37,570 bases of DNA from Oscillibacter valericigenes (GTDB taxonomy: Bacteria > Bacillota > Clostridia > Oscillospirales > Oscillospiraceae), in assembly GCF_021531315.1 (NCBI RefSeq), contig NZ_JAFBIQ010000021.1, forward strand, positions 1 through 37,570. The letters run 5' to 3'. The position numbers were made by a program, and so were the translations under genes. The notes beneath the pieces were generated by a model. That model saw only the letters and a program-made list of their open reading frames with translations, had not been told where the DNA came from and did no database searches. Positions 23,824 to 32,164 of the stretch are shown piece by piece (positions within the stretch are counted from its first letter, which is position 1; every line of letters begins with the position of its first letter).

Positions 23824-24396
23824 ATGAAAAAAACTCCTCACGCGCTCACGCGGCTCCTCACGCTCCTGCTTGCGAGCCTGACGCTTCTTTCGATCTCCGT
23901 CGTCGCCGCGGGCACGGCGGGCTCGTCGTCCGATCCGCTCGTGACGCTGAGCTATCTCAACGAAAAGTTCCTGCCGGAGCTTTTGACTAAGGCGGACGAA
24001 AAGCTTGCCGCGCGCAGCGACACGGCCTCGAAGGCGCTCGCCGCGCAGGTGGACGCCGACATCAAAAAGCTCGAGGAAAAATACGGCTCACAGTCTGCGG
24101 GCGCGGGTGCGGGCGCGCCCTCCGGCGCGGCGGAGAGCTTCACGGTCGTGACCATGACGAGCGGACAGACGCTCTACGGCGCGATCGGCTGCGAGGTCAT
24201 GCTGCGCGTCGGCACGGCGGCGGTCGTCTCGCCCTCGAGCCCCGGCCTCATCGACTCCACCGACGGCACGACGCTGGAGAACGGCAAGGCGCTCACAAAA
24301 AATCACCTCTGCATGATGACCATAGAGGAACGCGGCGTCAAGGCGACCGCGGCGACCACCAAGCTGCTCGTGCGCGGCGCCTATGAGGTGAAGTAA
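23824..24396 (+). CDS. Secreted protein of unknown function
   Basis: This is a 190-residue protein with a Sec-type signal sequence (hydrophobic residues ~11-29, cleavage near VAAGTA). The mature part starts SSDPLVTLSYLNEKFLPELL, a segment I associate with exported proteins of Oscillospiraceae-type genomes. A charged helix follows (residues ~55-87), an Ala/Gly linker (GAGAGAPSGA) and a small beta domain (residues ~105-190) with QTLYGAIGCEVMLRVGTA and GLIDSTDGTTLENGKALTKNHLCMM. I do not recognise a named domain. The ribosome site is AAAGGCAAGG. A strong terminator follows 17 nt downstream. Confidence 0.78.
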   Translation: MKKTPHALTRLLTLLLASLTLLSISVVAAGTAGSSSDPLVTLSYLNEKFLPELLTKADEKLAARSDTASKALAAQVDADIKKLEEKYGSQSAGAGAGAPSGAAESFTVVTMTSGQTLYGAIGCEVMLRVGTAAVVSPSSPGLIDSTDGTTLENGKALTKNHLCMMTIEERGVKATAATTKLLVRGAYEVK

Positions 24397-24413
24397 AAAG
24401 CGAAATAAGCAAG

Positions 24414-24449
24414 GCTGCCTGTGCATAGAGTGTACAGGCAGCTTTTTTT
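24414..24449 (+). terminator. Intrinsic terminator after the secreted-protein gene
   Basis: GCTGCCTGTGCA pairs with TGTACAGGCAGC (one G-T pair), loop TAGAG, followed by TTTTTTT. Confidence 0.88.
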
Positions 24450-24465
24450 GCGGGGAGGCGGTAGG

Positions 24466-24708
24466 ATGGACGCTCAGACGGTATGGCGGCGCGGCGCGCC
24501 GCTGCGTTTTCCGAACGCGCGCTGGGAGCTGGCCTTTTCCTGCGCCCTGCGCCGCGAGCGCGGCGGGAGGCTTGAGCTGGCGCTTCCGTATTCTCCCGCG
24601 CGCCCCTGGCCGCTCCCCGAGCTCTTCTGCTTTGCGCGTGTGGAGCAGATCGGCGCGCAGCCCTACATCATCTATGCCTTTGATGAAAAGAAGGCCCCAA
24701 TATTTTGA
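24466..24708 (+). CDS. Small hypothetical protein
   Basis: This is an 80-residue basic, aromatic-rich protein: MDAQTVWRRGAPLRFPNARW at the start, IIYAFDEKKAPIF at the end. No signal, membrane segment or known motif is seen. The ATG is preceded by GGGGAGG at good spacing, and the frame's GC-rich third positions look coding. Against it, the gene is short, lies just after a terminator and has no obvious promoter of its own. Probably real but unclassified. Confidence 0.5.
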   Translation: MDAQTVWRRGAPLRFPNARWELAFSCALRRERGGRLELALPYSPARPWPLPELFCFARVEQIGAQPYIIYAFDEKKAPIF

Positions 24709-24800
24709 AAAACCTCAAAATTATGTCTACCAATTTCAAAAAGACTGTGCTACAATAAGCTTGGCACAGTACCAAAACCAAAAAAATGAGGTGCAGCGAT

Positions 24801-25259
24801 ATGAAATGCCCCTATTGCGGTTACAAGGAAAGCAAGGTCGTCGATTCCCGTCCGGCGGAGGAGGGCAGCAGCATCCGCCGCCGCCGCGAGTGCCTGTCGT
24901 GCGAGAAGCGCTTTACCACCTATGAAACGGTCGAGAGCCTGCCGATGGTCGTCATCAAAAAGGACGGCAGCCGCCAGAGCTTCGACCGCAGCAAGGTTCT
25001 GCGCGGCATGATCCGCGCCTGCGAGAAGCGCCCCGTGCCCTTTGATGAGCTCGAGCGCATCAGCGAGGAGATCGAGCAGAACCTGCAAAACTCCCTTGAG
25101 CGCGAGGTCTCGACCGAATCCATCGGCGAGCAGGTGATGGACAAGCTGCGCTCGGTGGACGAGGTGGCCTATGTCCGCTTCGCCTCGGTCTACCGCCAGT
25201 TCAAGGACATCGACACCTTCATGCGCGAGCTCAATAAGCTCCTGGCCGACAAGACCTAA
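24801..25259 (+). CDS. nrdR: Transcriptional regulator NrdR
   Basis: This is a 152-residue repressor of ribonucleotide reductase genes that senses ATP/dATP. An N-terminal zinc ribbon, [17 protein letters not shown]...[17 protein letters not shown], has four Cys (residues 3, 6, 31, 34) and is followed by an ATP-cone domain (about residues 49-139: [21 protein letters not shown]). The start at 24801 fits the universal MxCPxC N-terminus and has TGAGGTG before it. The stop converges with, and overlaps by 4 bases, the end of the DUF4363 gene. No nrd genes or paired NrdR boxes are visible nearby. Confidence 0.95.
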   Translation: MKCPYCGYKESKVVDSRPAEEGSSIRRRRECLSCEKRFTTYETVESLPMVVIKKDGSRQSFDRSKVLRGMIRACEKRPVPFDELERISEEIEQNLQNSLEREVSTESIGEQVMDKLRSVDEVAYVRFASVYRQFKDIDTFMRELNKLLADKT

Positions 25260-25639
25260 AGGATATTTTTGATCGAAATTTCCTCCATCTCCCGCAAAAG
25301 CGCAAGCTGCGTGAGCAGCTCGGCGGTGTTGGCGCAGAACTCGGCGCCCTCCTCCGCCGCGGCAAAGCTGCGCGACACGGCGAAGAGCGCCTCCGCCGCG
25401 TCCAGCTCCTCGTGCTCGACCATGATGTGAAAATAGGTCTGCCGCGCGTCCCACGCGGCGTAAACGGCGTCCAGCGCCTCGCGCGCACCGTCCCAGTCCT
25501 CCGCCTCGGCGGCGGCAAGGGATAGCTCCACGCCCGCGCACCAGTCCTCCACGCTTCGGGCGACAAAGTGCGCGTTGGCCATCGCGCCGCCGAAGAGCAG
25601 CGCGAGCACCAGCAGGGGAGAGAGCCAGTATTTTCTCAT
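25256..25639 (-). CDS. DUF4363 family protein
   Basis: This is a 127-residue protein with one N-terminal membrane segment (residues ~4-22, [20 protein letters not shown]) and a helical C-terminal domain rich in Glu and Ala. It has the family pattern of '[20 protein letters not shown]', '[12 protein letters not shown]' and '[24 protein letters not shown]' (each quoted as a short block). DUF4363 genes typically follow DUF421 genes in Clostridia, exactly as here, with a 4-base start/stop overlap. The function is unknown; the pair probably forms a membrane complex. Its 3' end overlaps that of nrdR by 4 bases. Confidence 0.85.
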   Translation of the reverse strand: MRKYWLSPLLVLALLFGGAMANAHFVARSVEDWCAGVELSLAAAEAEDWDGAREALDAVYAAWDARQTYFHIMVEHEELDAAEALFAVSRSFAAAEEGAEFCANTAELLTQLALLREMEEISIKNIL

Positions 25640-26319
25640 CGTGCGCCCTCCTTTCCGACGCAGAGGATCTTGCCCGCGTCGTCGATGCTCAGCAGCAGCA
25701 CCTCGCGCGCGGCGTGAAAGCCGCGCGAGGACAGCTCGCGCGTAAGCCACTCGCGGCTCAGCCCGCGGTAGGCGAGCGCGTCGTCGAGCACGCGCCCGTC
25801 GTTGATGAGCACCTGCGGGAGAAAGAGGTCGTCCTTCACCGCACGGCCGAGCTGCTTGGGCGTCGCCGGCTGCTCGGCGGGATAGAGCAGTACGGAGAGC
25901 TGCCCGCTCGTCTCCAGAATGGCGTACTTCACGGTCGTGAGGTCCGTCACCCCCTGGCTGCGCAGCTCCTCGGTCAGCTCGTCGAGCGTAAAGCGGTTCG
26001 CCCGCATGGCGGCTTGCTGCAATACGCCGTCCTTGATGAGCGTGGTCGGGCTGCCGCACACCAGCCGCCGCAGTCGGATCGAGCGCATACTGCCGTAGGA
26101 GAGCAGCATCGAGAGCGAGAGCAGCGTTATGATCGGCACCACGCCGTTCAAAAGCGGGATGCCGAAGTCCTGCATCGGCACGGCGGCAAGGTCGGAGATG
26201 AGCAGCGTGAGCACCAGCTCCGTCGGCTCCAGCTCGCCGATCTGGCGCTTGCCCATCAGCCGCAGTCCAAGCATGATGATGAGGTACAAGAGGATCGTGC
26301 GCACAAAGGCGGTGACCAT
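25636..26319 (-). CDS. DUF421 family membrane protein (YetF-like)
   Basis: This is a 227-residue DUF421/YetF protein. Three membrane segments occupy the first ~85 residues (MVTAFVRTILLYLIIMLGLR, TELVLTLLISDLAAVPM, VPIITLLSLSMLLSYGSM), with the conserved MGKRQIGELEPTELVLTLLISDLA motif spanning the first loop (residues ~24-46). The cytoplasmic or outer C-terminal domain has the family's GSPTTLIKDGVLQQAAMRANRFTLDEL and LRSQGVTDLTTVKYAILETSGQLSV blocks. YetF-type proteins are conserved in spore-formers; function is unsettled. The start at 26319 has GCAGGGAGGC. It is the first gene of the DUF421-DUF4363 pair. Confidence 0.92.
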   Translation of the reverse strand: MVTAFVRTILLYLIIMLGLRLMGKRQIGELEPTELVLTLLISDLAAVPMQDFGIPLLNGVVPIITLLSLSMLLSYGSMRSIRLRRLVCGSPTTLIKDGVLQQAAMRANRFTLDELTEELRSQGVTDLTTVKYAILETSGQLSVLLYPAEQPATPKQLGRAVKDDLFLPQVLINDGRVLDDALAYRGLSREWLTRELSSRGFHAAREVLLLSIDDAGKILCVGKEGAR

Positions 26320-26461
26320 GAGAAAGCCTCCCTGCAAAAGTCGTTCGCCTTATTTTGTCCCGCGCGGGAACATTTTATTGCCATCTTCCGTCATAGATTG
26401 ACGGTGGAGATAATTTTCCAGGCACAGACGAAGAAAGGAGTTTTCGGAGAAAAACCGACAA

Positions 26462-26626
26462 AGCGCCATGAGCCTCCCTCGCGGAGGACGACGAGGCGGG
26501 AGGTGATCGAAGTTTCGGCGGATGCCTCCCCGCGCGGTTCCGGCGCGTACACAGCCGACAAATACGCGGGCGACCGCGGAACAAAGGGGCTGTGACGGAA
26601 CGGAAAAGGTGAAATTCTGTGCGTTT
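26462..26626 (+). ncRNA. glmS ribozyme (glucosamine-6-phosphate-activated)
   Basis: The glmS leader contains the conserved self-cleaving ribozyme. The cleavage-site context A^GCGCC is at 26462-26467, GACGAGG at 26490-26496, GGGAGGTGATCGAAG and TTTCGGCGGATGCCTCCC form the catalytic pseudoknot core (about 26498-26529), and ACAGCCGACAAA and GAACAAAG(GGGCTGT) form the P3/P4 support region. Glucosamine-6-phosphate acts as coenzyme for cleavage, leading to degradation of the glmS mRNA. Its place directly upstream of glmS confirms the call. The 3' boundary is approximate. Confidence 0.95.
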
Positions 26627-26640
26627 CCCCTTTTGATCGT

Positions 26641-26681
26641 GCAGGGCGCGCCGCGCCCTGCGGCGGAGCATTGTGCTCCGC
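26641..26681 (+). repeat. Two adjacent GC hairpins between the ribozyme and glmS
   Basis: GCAGGGCGCG/CGCGCCCTGC (26641-26661, perfect palindrome about one central base) is followed at once by GCGGAGCA/TGCTCCGC (26663-26670 and 26674-26681, 3-nt loop). They end about 20 nt before the glmS ribosome-binding site. No T-run follows. Confidence 0.65.
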
Positions 26682-26716
26682 GGACTATTTTGAGATCATA
26701 AAGGAGAACTTTATTT

Positions 26717-28555
<1,839 letters not shown>

Positions 28556-28564
28556 ACGAAAAAA

Positions 28565-28592
28565 GGAAGCTCCGACATTCGTCGGAGCTTCC
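28565..28592. terminator. Bidirectional terminator between glmS and the VanY-like gene
   Basis: GGAAGCTCCGAC and GTCGGAGCTTCC form a perfect 12-bp stem with a 4-nt ATTC loop. An A-tract on the left gives a T-run for the minus strand. It lies between the two convergent stop codons. Confidence 0.85.
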
Positions 28593-28595
28593 TGT

Positions 28596-29480
28596 TCACT
28601 TTCTCACATAGTAGGCGTAGTATTCCTCGAAGGTCAGGCCGTTTTCATAGATGAAGGCCGCGGCCTCGGTGCCGACATAGCGGTAATGCCAAGGCTCGAA
28701 CTTATAGCCGGTGATGTACTCCATGCCCTCGCCGTAGCGCAGGATGAAGCCGAAGCGGTGCGCATTGTCGCGCATCCACTCGAACTGCTTGGACTTCTTA
28801 AAGCCGTTGAGCGTGCCGCCGGGGACGGAGACATCGAGCGCGAGGCCGGTCTGATGCTCGCTGTAACCGGCGTGGGCGGAGTAGCGGTCCGCGGCGGCCG
28901 CGCCGTCGCGCGCCGAATAGCGCGCGTACAGGCTGCTCTGGAGCGAATAGCTGCGGTAGGGCGAGATGTTGACAAGATGCAGTCCGGTCTCCGCCCACAG
29001 CGCTTCGACGAGGTCGCAGAAGGCGTCGTTGACCTCGCTTTTGAGCTTGCCGCCGTTGGAGTAGGCAGGCTCGACCGTCACGAGGTCGTCCGGCACATAG
29101 TCGCTTGCGAGGCGGCTGTACTTGTTGACGAGGATGAGGTTTCCATCCGCAAGCTCCGCATCCGCGGCGGCGGTGTAGCGCGGCAGGTCGTTGTCCGTGT
29201 TCACGATGCGCAGCACCTGCTCGAGCGTCCAGCTGCCCTTGGTGCGATAGGCAAGGTAGCGCGACAGCCGCACCTCGTCGTAGTGCGGGAGACGGCCAAT
29301 GGCGTCGGCGAAGGACTGCTCTTCAAACCACGCGGCGGGCGTCTGGGCGAGGTCGGTCAGGGCCGCCTGCTCCTCCGCGCTGAGCGCGGGAGGCTCCGGC
29401 GCGGTCTCGGAGGCGGGCGCGAAGGGAACGGCGCCGAGCAGAACGCTCAGCGCGAGTGCGATCAAGGGTGCGGAGGACAT
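28596..29480 (-). CDS. M15-family D-Ala-D-Ala carboxypeptidase (VanY/DacB-like)
   Basis: This is a 294-residue exported zinc peptidase. The N-terminus has a signal-like segment (LIALALSVLLGAVPFAPAS), then a helical linker with LPHYDEVRLSRYLAYRTK. The M15B catalytic domain (about 150-290) shows SPYRSYSLQ, YSEHQTGLALDVS (first His and Asp metal ligands) and EPWHYRYVG (catalytic Glu and third ligand His). Such enzymes trim the terminal D-Ala from peptidoglycan stems; LD-carboxypeptidase activity is possible. No vancomycin-resistance genes lie nearby, so it is a housekeeping wall enzyme. The ribosome site AGGAG is ~11 nt upstream. Confidence 0.9.
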   Translation of the reverse strand: MSSAPLIALALSVLLGAVPFAPASETAPEPPALSAEEQAALTDLAQTPAAWFEEQSFADAIGRLPHYDEVRLSRYLAYRTKGSWTLEQVLRIVNTDNDLPRYTAAADAELADGNLILVNKYSRLASDYVPDDLVTVEPAYSNGGKLKSEVNDAFCDLVEALWAETGLHLVNISPYRSYSLQSSLYARYSARDGAAAADRYSAHAGYSEHQTGLALDVSVPGGTLNGFKKSKQFEWMRDNAHRFGFILRYGEGMEYITGYKFEPWHYRYVGTEAAAFIYENGLTFEEYYAYYVRK

Positions 29481-29499
29481 ATTGGGGTCATCTCCTGAT

Positions 29500-29976
29500 T
29501 TAATCTAAAGTATGGTTTGCGGGGGAGAGCTTGCCGCCCTCGACCGTCAGTACGCAGTAGGTGGGGCGGCGGTAGTCGCCGATGCTGCCGGGGTTGACGA
29601 GCCACAGCCTGTCGTGATAGTCGATGTAGGGCTTGTGCGTGTGTCCGTAGAGCAGGGCCTGCGCGCAGCGCGCACGCGCCTCGTAGGACGCGCGCAGCAG
29701 CGAGGACTTCACGCCCAGCGTGTGCCCGTGGCAGAGCAGCATCGGGCAGCCGCCGAAAAGGACGAGCCGCTCGGGCTCCTCAAAGCGGCCGAGGTCGCAG
29801 TTGCCCGGCACCTGCTCAAGCGGAATATCGGGATAGAGCCGGTGCAGCGTCTCCGCGTCGCGCCAGCCGTCGCCGAGGTGGACGATGGCGTCGATCATGT
29901 CGGGACGCTCCCACTCCACGGCGCGGGACAGGTTGTCCGCATTGCCGTGGGAATCGGAAAAAACAAGAATTTTCAT
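29500..29976 (-). CDS. YfcE/MJ0936-family metallophosphoesterase
   Basis: This is a 158-residue calcineurin-like phosphoesterase with the complete set of dimetal motifs: FSDSHGN (Asp, His), VHLGDG (Asp), PGNCD (Asn), LLCHGHT (His) and YGHTHKP (His). YfcE-type enzymes hydrolyse phosphodiesters in vitro; the physiological substrate is unknown. The start at 29976 overlaps the stop of the upstream membrane-protein gene (ATGA), so both are one operon. Longer in-frame upstream starts fall inside that gene and were rejected because the family starts MKILVFSDSHG. Confidence 0.92.
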   Translation of the reverse strand: MKILVFSDSHGNADNLSRAVEWERPDMIDAIVHLGDGWRDAETLHRLYPDIPLEQVPGNCDLGRFEEPERLVLFGGCPMLLCHGHTLGVKSSLLRASYEARARCAQALLYGHTHKPYIDYHDRLWLVNPGSIGDYRRPTYCVLTVEGGKLSPANHTLD

Positions 29977-30464
29977 AGCAGCGCAGTTACTCCGTAGGTG
30001 AGAAGCGAGATGATGACGCCCGCGAGGAACACGCCCGCGGTAATGGCGGGCACGGCGAGCTTGAGCCGCAGATCCAAAAGCGCCGCGATCAGCGCACCGG
30101 TCCACGCGCCCGTTCCGGGCAGCGGAACGGCGACAAAGAGCAGCAGCCCCCAGGTCTGATATTTTACCACCCTGTCGCTCTTGCGCCGCGCCTTTTGCTC
30201 AAGCCTGTCCACCCAGCGCCCGAGGCGCGGGATGTGGACGCGCACCCATGCAAAAACGCGCCGCGCGAAGAGGATGATGAACGGCACGGGCAGGAGATTG
30301 CCGAGCAGGGCCGCAAAAAACGCCTCCCGCAGCGGCAGCCCCATCGCCACGCCCGCGGGAAGGCCACCGCGCAGCTCGACCACGGGCAGCATGGAGATGA
30401 GCAGGGTGGCGAGGAATTTCCCCTCGCCCGCCGCGAGCAGCCATTGTGAGAGCGATTCCGCCAT
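29973..30464 (-). CDS. Small multidrug export family protein (COG2426)
   Basis: This is a 163-residue integral membrane protein of the Sm_multidrug_ex family (COG2426). It contains the family's E-L-R-G-G-L-P block (LPVVELRGGLPAGVAMGLPL), a second segment AALLGNLLPVPFIILFARR, the basic loop RLEQKARRKSDRVVKYQTWGL and the PLPGTGAWTGALIAALLDL motif. Four membrane segments are likely. The transport role is by family name only and is poorly supported experimentally. The start at 30464 has GAAAGGAAACGG. It is the first gene of a two-gene operon with the phosphoesterase; promoter at 30498-30526. Confidence 0.88.
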   Translation of the reverse strand: MAESLSQWLLAAGEGKFLATLLISMLPVVELRGGLPAGVAMGLPLREAFFAALLGNLLPVPFIILFARRVFAWVRVHIPRLGRWVDRLEQKARRKSDRVVKYQTWGLLLFVAVPLPGTGAWTGALIAALLDLRLKLAVPAITAGVFLAGVIISLLTYGVTALL

Positions 30465-30497
30465 GAGCCGTTTCCTTTCTCGAATGATGACCTCCTT

Positions 30498-30526
30498 ATT
30501 ATATAAAAAAGCGCAGGAAAATACAA
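30498..30526 (-). promoter_or_regulatory. Promoter for the COG2426-phosphoesterase operon
   Basis: On the minus strand, TTGTAT (30521-30526), 17-nt spacer, perfect TATAAT (30498-30503), 34 nt before the start codon. Confidence 0.65.
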
Positions 30527-30548
30527 GAAAAGATTTGCGCAAAAACGC

Positions 30549-30576
30549 AAAAGGGGACGGCCCGTGGGCCATCCCC
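30549..30576 (-). terminator. Intrinsic terminator after the Gln/Asn peptide gene
   Basis: On the minus strand GGGGATGGCCC and GGGCCGTCCCC form a stem of about 10-11 bp (one G-T pair), followed by TTTTGCGTTTTT. It starts 18 nt after the stop codon of the small gene. Confidence 0.75.
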
Positions 30577-30593
30577 TCCGCTTCTATGCAGGC

Positions 30594-30683
30594 TCAGCGC
30601 TGGTTGCTGTTCTGATTTTGGTTCTGGTTCTGATTGCCGTTCTGGTTCTGCTCCTTGTTCTGGTTCTGATTTTTCTCCTTCAT
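30594..30683 (-). CDS. 29-residue Gln/Asn-repeat peptide, probably sporulation-specific
   Basis: A very short gene with a textbook ribosome site (AAAGGAGG, 8 nt before ATG). The peptide is almost entirely N, Q, K and E: MKEKNQNQNKEQNQ, then GNQNQNQNQNSNQR. It has no signal or membrane segment and would be soluble and unstructured. It has its own promoter (30720-30749, matching the forespore sigma-F consensus) and terminator (30549-30576), strong evidence that this is a real transcription unit. Low-complexity Q/N-rich small proteins recall gamma-type small acid-soluble spore proteins of Bacillus, but no homology can be claimed. The repeat itself (AAC/CAG-type codons read as GTTCTG on the plus strand) could alternatively be a simple repeat. 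Confidence 0.7.
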   Translation of the reverse strand: MKEKNQNQNKEQNQNGNQNQNQNQNSNQR

Positions 30684-30719
30684 GTCTGCGCCTCCTTTCG
30701 CGTGTTCTGCTACGGCGGA

Positions 30720-30749
30720 TAGTATCTCCGTCCCCGAAAGAAAATATAC
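30720..30749 (-). promoter_or_regulatory. Sigma-F (forespore)-type promoter for the Gln/Asn peptide gene
   Basis: On the minus strand, GTATA (30745-30749), 15-nt spacer, GGAGATACTA (30720-30729). This matches the B. subtilis sigma-F consensus GYWTA-N15-GGnRAnAHTR at every defined position. It also approximates the sigma-G pattern with mismatches. The predicted start of transcription lies ~30 nt before the ATG. No sigma-A promoter is visible in this gap on this strand. Confidence 0.6.
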
Positions 30750-30772
30750 GCGGGAATTTCCGCAAATTATCG

Positions 30773-30801
30773 TTGACAAATCGCGCGCGGAGTGGTATCA
30801 T
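30773..30801 (+). promoter_or_regulatory. Sigma-A promoter of the infC-rpmI-rplT operon
   Basis: Perfect TTGACA (30773-30778), 17-nt spacer, TATCAT (30796-30801). It lies ~167 nt upstream of the infC start, leaving room for a regulatory leader. Confidence 0.82.
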
Positions 30802-30904
30802 ACCTACGCAAAACAAAGAAGAGCGGCAGCATCCGTTCTCACCTCCAGCCACAGGCGAAGGGGTCAATGATCGAAAAAGCGCGCGGGCGCTTTGCGTTTG
30901 TTGT

Positions 30905-30933
30905 ACGGGTGCGGCATGGCTGCGCTCGTTTTT
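30905..30933 (+). terminator. Intrinsic terminator in the infC leader (attenuator)
   Basis: ACGGGTGCGGC (30905-30915) pairs over 11 bp with GCTGCGCTCGT (30919-30929, three G-T wobbles), loop ATG, followed by TTTTGTTT. It lies between the promoter and the infC start codon. In B. subtilis the same operon is attenuated by binding of ribosomal protein L20 to the leader. An upstream helix (AAAGCGC/GCGCTTT near 30874-30892) may belong to the competing structure. Confidence 0.6.
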
Positions 30934-30967
30934 GTTTGGTAAAATCATTTGATGGAGGTGCTTCGGT

Positions 30968-31486
30968 ATTAGCAAGGATGTGCATCAGCTCAATGAGGAC
31001 ATTCGAGACAGTGAGGTTCGTCTGATCGGCTCCGGCGGCGAGCAGCTCGGCATCATGTCTGCCGCGCAGGCGCAGAAGATCGCCGACGAGCAGGGGCTTG
31101 ATCTGGTCAAGATCTCCCCGCAGGCCACGCCCCCCGTGTGCAAGCTCATGGACTACGGAAAGTTCCGCTTCGAACAGGGCAAGCGCGAGAAGGAAGCGAA
31201 GAAGAACCAGCATGTCGTCGAGATCAAAGAGATCCGCATGTCGCCCGGTATCGACATCGGCGATTTCAACACGAAGCTCAAGAATGCCCAGAAGTTCCTT
31301 GCCGACGGCAACCGCGTCAAGGTCTCGGTCCGTTTCCGCGGCCGCGAGATGGCGCACACCGAGATCGGCAGGGATTTGCTGGTGCGCTTTGCCGAGCAGT
31401 GTGCCGAGGTGGCGACATTGGATAAAGAGCCCAAGCTGGAAGGCCGCAGTATGTCGATCTTCCTCTCCCCCAAGACAGGGAAATAA
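30968..31486 (+). CDS. infC: Translation initiation factor IF-3 (AUU start codon)
   Basis: This is a 172-residue IF-3, which keeps ribosomal subunits apart and proofreads the initiation codon on the 30S subunit. The N-terminal domain (HQLNEDIRDSEVRLIGSGGEQLGIMSA) and C-terminal domain (EIRMSPGIDIGDFNTKLKNAQKFL ... VSVRFRGREMAHTEIG) are complete. The family requires a start at SKDVHQLNED. The only candidate codon there is ATT at 30968, 8 nt after GGAGGT (30954-30959). AUU initiation of infC is known in E. coli and other bacteria and gives autoregulation. A start at GTG 30980 would cut four residues and lose the ribosome-site spacing. Confidence 0.93.
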   Translation: MSKDVHQLNEDIRDSEVRLIGSGGEQLGIMSAAQAQKIADEQGLDLVKISPQATPPVCKLMDYGKFRFEQGKREKEAKKNQHVVEIKEIRMSPGIDIGDFNTKLKNAQKFLADGNRVKVSVRFRGREMAHTEIGRDLLVRFAEQCAEVATLDKEPKLEGRSMSIFLSPKTGK

Positions 31487-31522
31487 TTCCGCGATCACAA
31501 TACACGAAAAGGAGAAACTACC

Positions 31523-31720
31523 ATGCCCAAGCTGAAGACCCACAGCGGTGCCAAAAAGAGATTTAACCTGACCAAGACCGGCAAGGTCAAGAAGGCCAAG
31601 GCCTTCAAGAGCCACATTCTGACCAAGAAGCCCACCAAGCGTACCCGTCATCTGCGCGCGGGCGGCTATGCCGACGCCACCGTCGAGTCGACGATCCGCA
31701 AGATGATCCCCTACAAATAA
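31523..31720 (+). CDS. rpmI: 50S ribosomal protein L35
   Basis: This is a 65-residue, very basic ribosomal protein: [20 protein letters not shown] at the N-terminus and the conserved [15 protein letters not shown] block. It is the middle gene of infC-rpmI-rplT, 36 nt after infC, behind an AAAAGGAGA site. Length matches the family (64-66). Confidence 0.97.
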   Translation: MPKLKTHSGAKKRFNLTKTGKVKKAKAFKSHILTKKPTKRTRHLRAGGYADATVESTIRKMIPYK

Positions 31721-31755
31721 AAAACTAACGATACGCTTTAAGGAGGCTTACTGAT

Positions 31756-32106
31756 ATGGCACGTGTTAAAGGCGCGATGATGACGCGCAAGAGAAGAAAC
31801 AAGACCCTCAAGCTCGCCAAGGGCTACTGGGGCAACAAATCCCGTCACTTCAAGATGGCCAATCAGGCCGTGATGAAGTCCCTGACCTACGCTTACACCG
31901 GCCGCAAGCTCAAGAAGAGAGACTTCCGCAGCCTGTGGATCACCCGCATCTCCGCTGCCTGCAAGCTCAACGGCATGAACTACTCCACCTTCATGCATGG
32001 CCTGAAGGTCAAGGGCATCGAGATCAACCGCAAGATGCTCAGCGAGATGGCGATCAACGACGCCGCCGCGTTCACCGCGCTCTGCAAGCTCGCGAAGGAA
32101 GCGTAA
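31756..32106 (+). CDS. rplT: 50S ribosomal protein L20
   Basis: This is a 116-residue L20: [20 protein letters not shown] at the start, [40 protein letters not shown] and the C-terminal [20 protein letters not shown]. It binds 23S rRNA early in 50S assembly. In Bacillus it also represses its own operon through the infC leader, and the leader terminator at 30905-30933 fits that. Strong ribosome site TTAAGGAGG. Confidence 0.97.
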   Translation: MARVKGAMMTRKRRNKTLKLAKGYWGNKSRHFKMANQAVMKSLTYAYTGRKLKKRDFRSLWITRISAACKLNGMNYSTFMHGLKVKGIEINRKMLSEMAINDAAAFTALCKLAKEA

Positions 32107-32120
32107 CTGCGCAAACGAAA

Positions 32121-32149
32121 AGAGACACCGACCTCGGTGTCTCTTTTTT
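32121..32149. terminator. Terminator of the infC operon (also facing trmB)
   Basis: AGAGACACCGA pairs perfectly with TCGGTGTCTCT around a 2-nt loop, then TTTTT. An A-tract on the left side gives a short T-run for the convergent trmB transcript. Confidence 0.88.
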
Positions 32150-32164
32150 GCTTTTTTGCGGCCG

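Noticed and set aside
24700-24800. Promoter or NrdR boxes upstream of nrdR
   Set aside because: A TACAAT-like -10 is present near 24750 but no acceptable -35 at 16-18 nt, and no paired NrdR box was recognised.
28596-29480. Vancomycin-resistance cluster suggested by the VanY-like peptidase
   Set aside because: No vanH/A/X or VanRS-type genes are nearby; M15B carboxypeptidases are common housekeeping wall enzymes.
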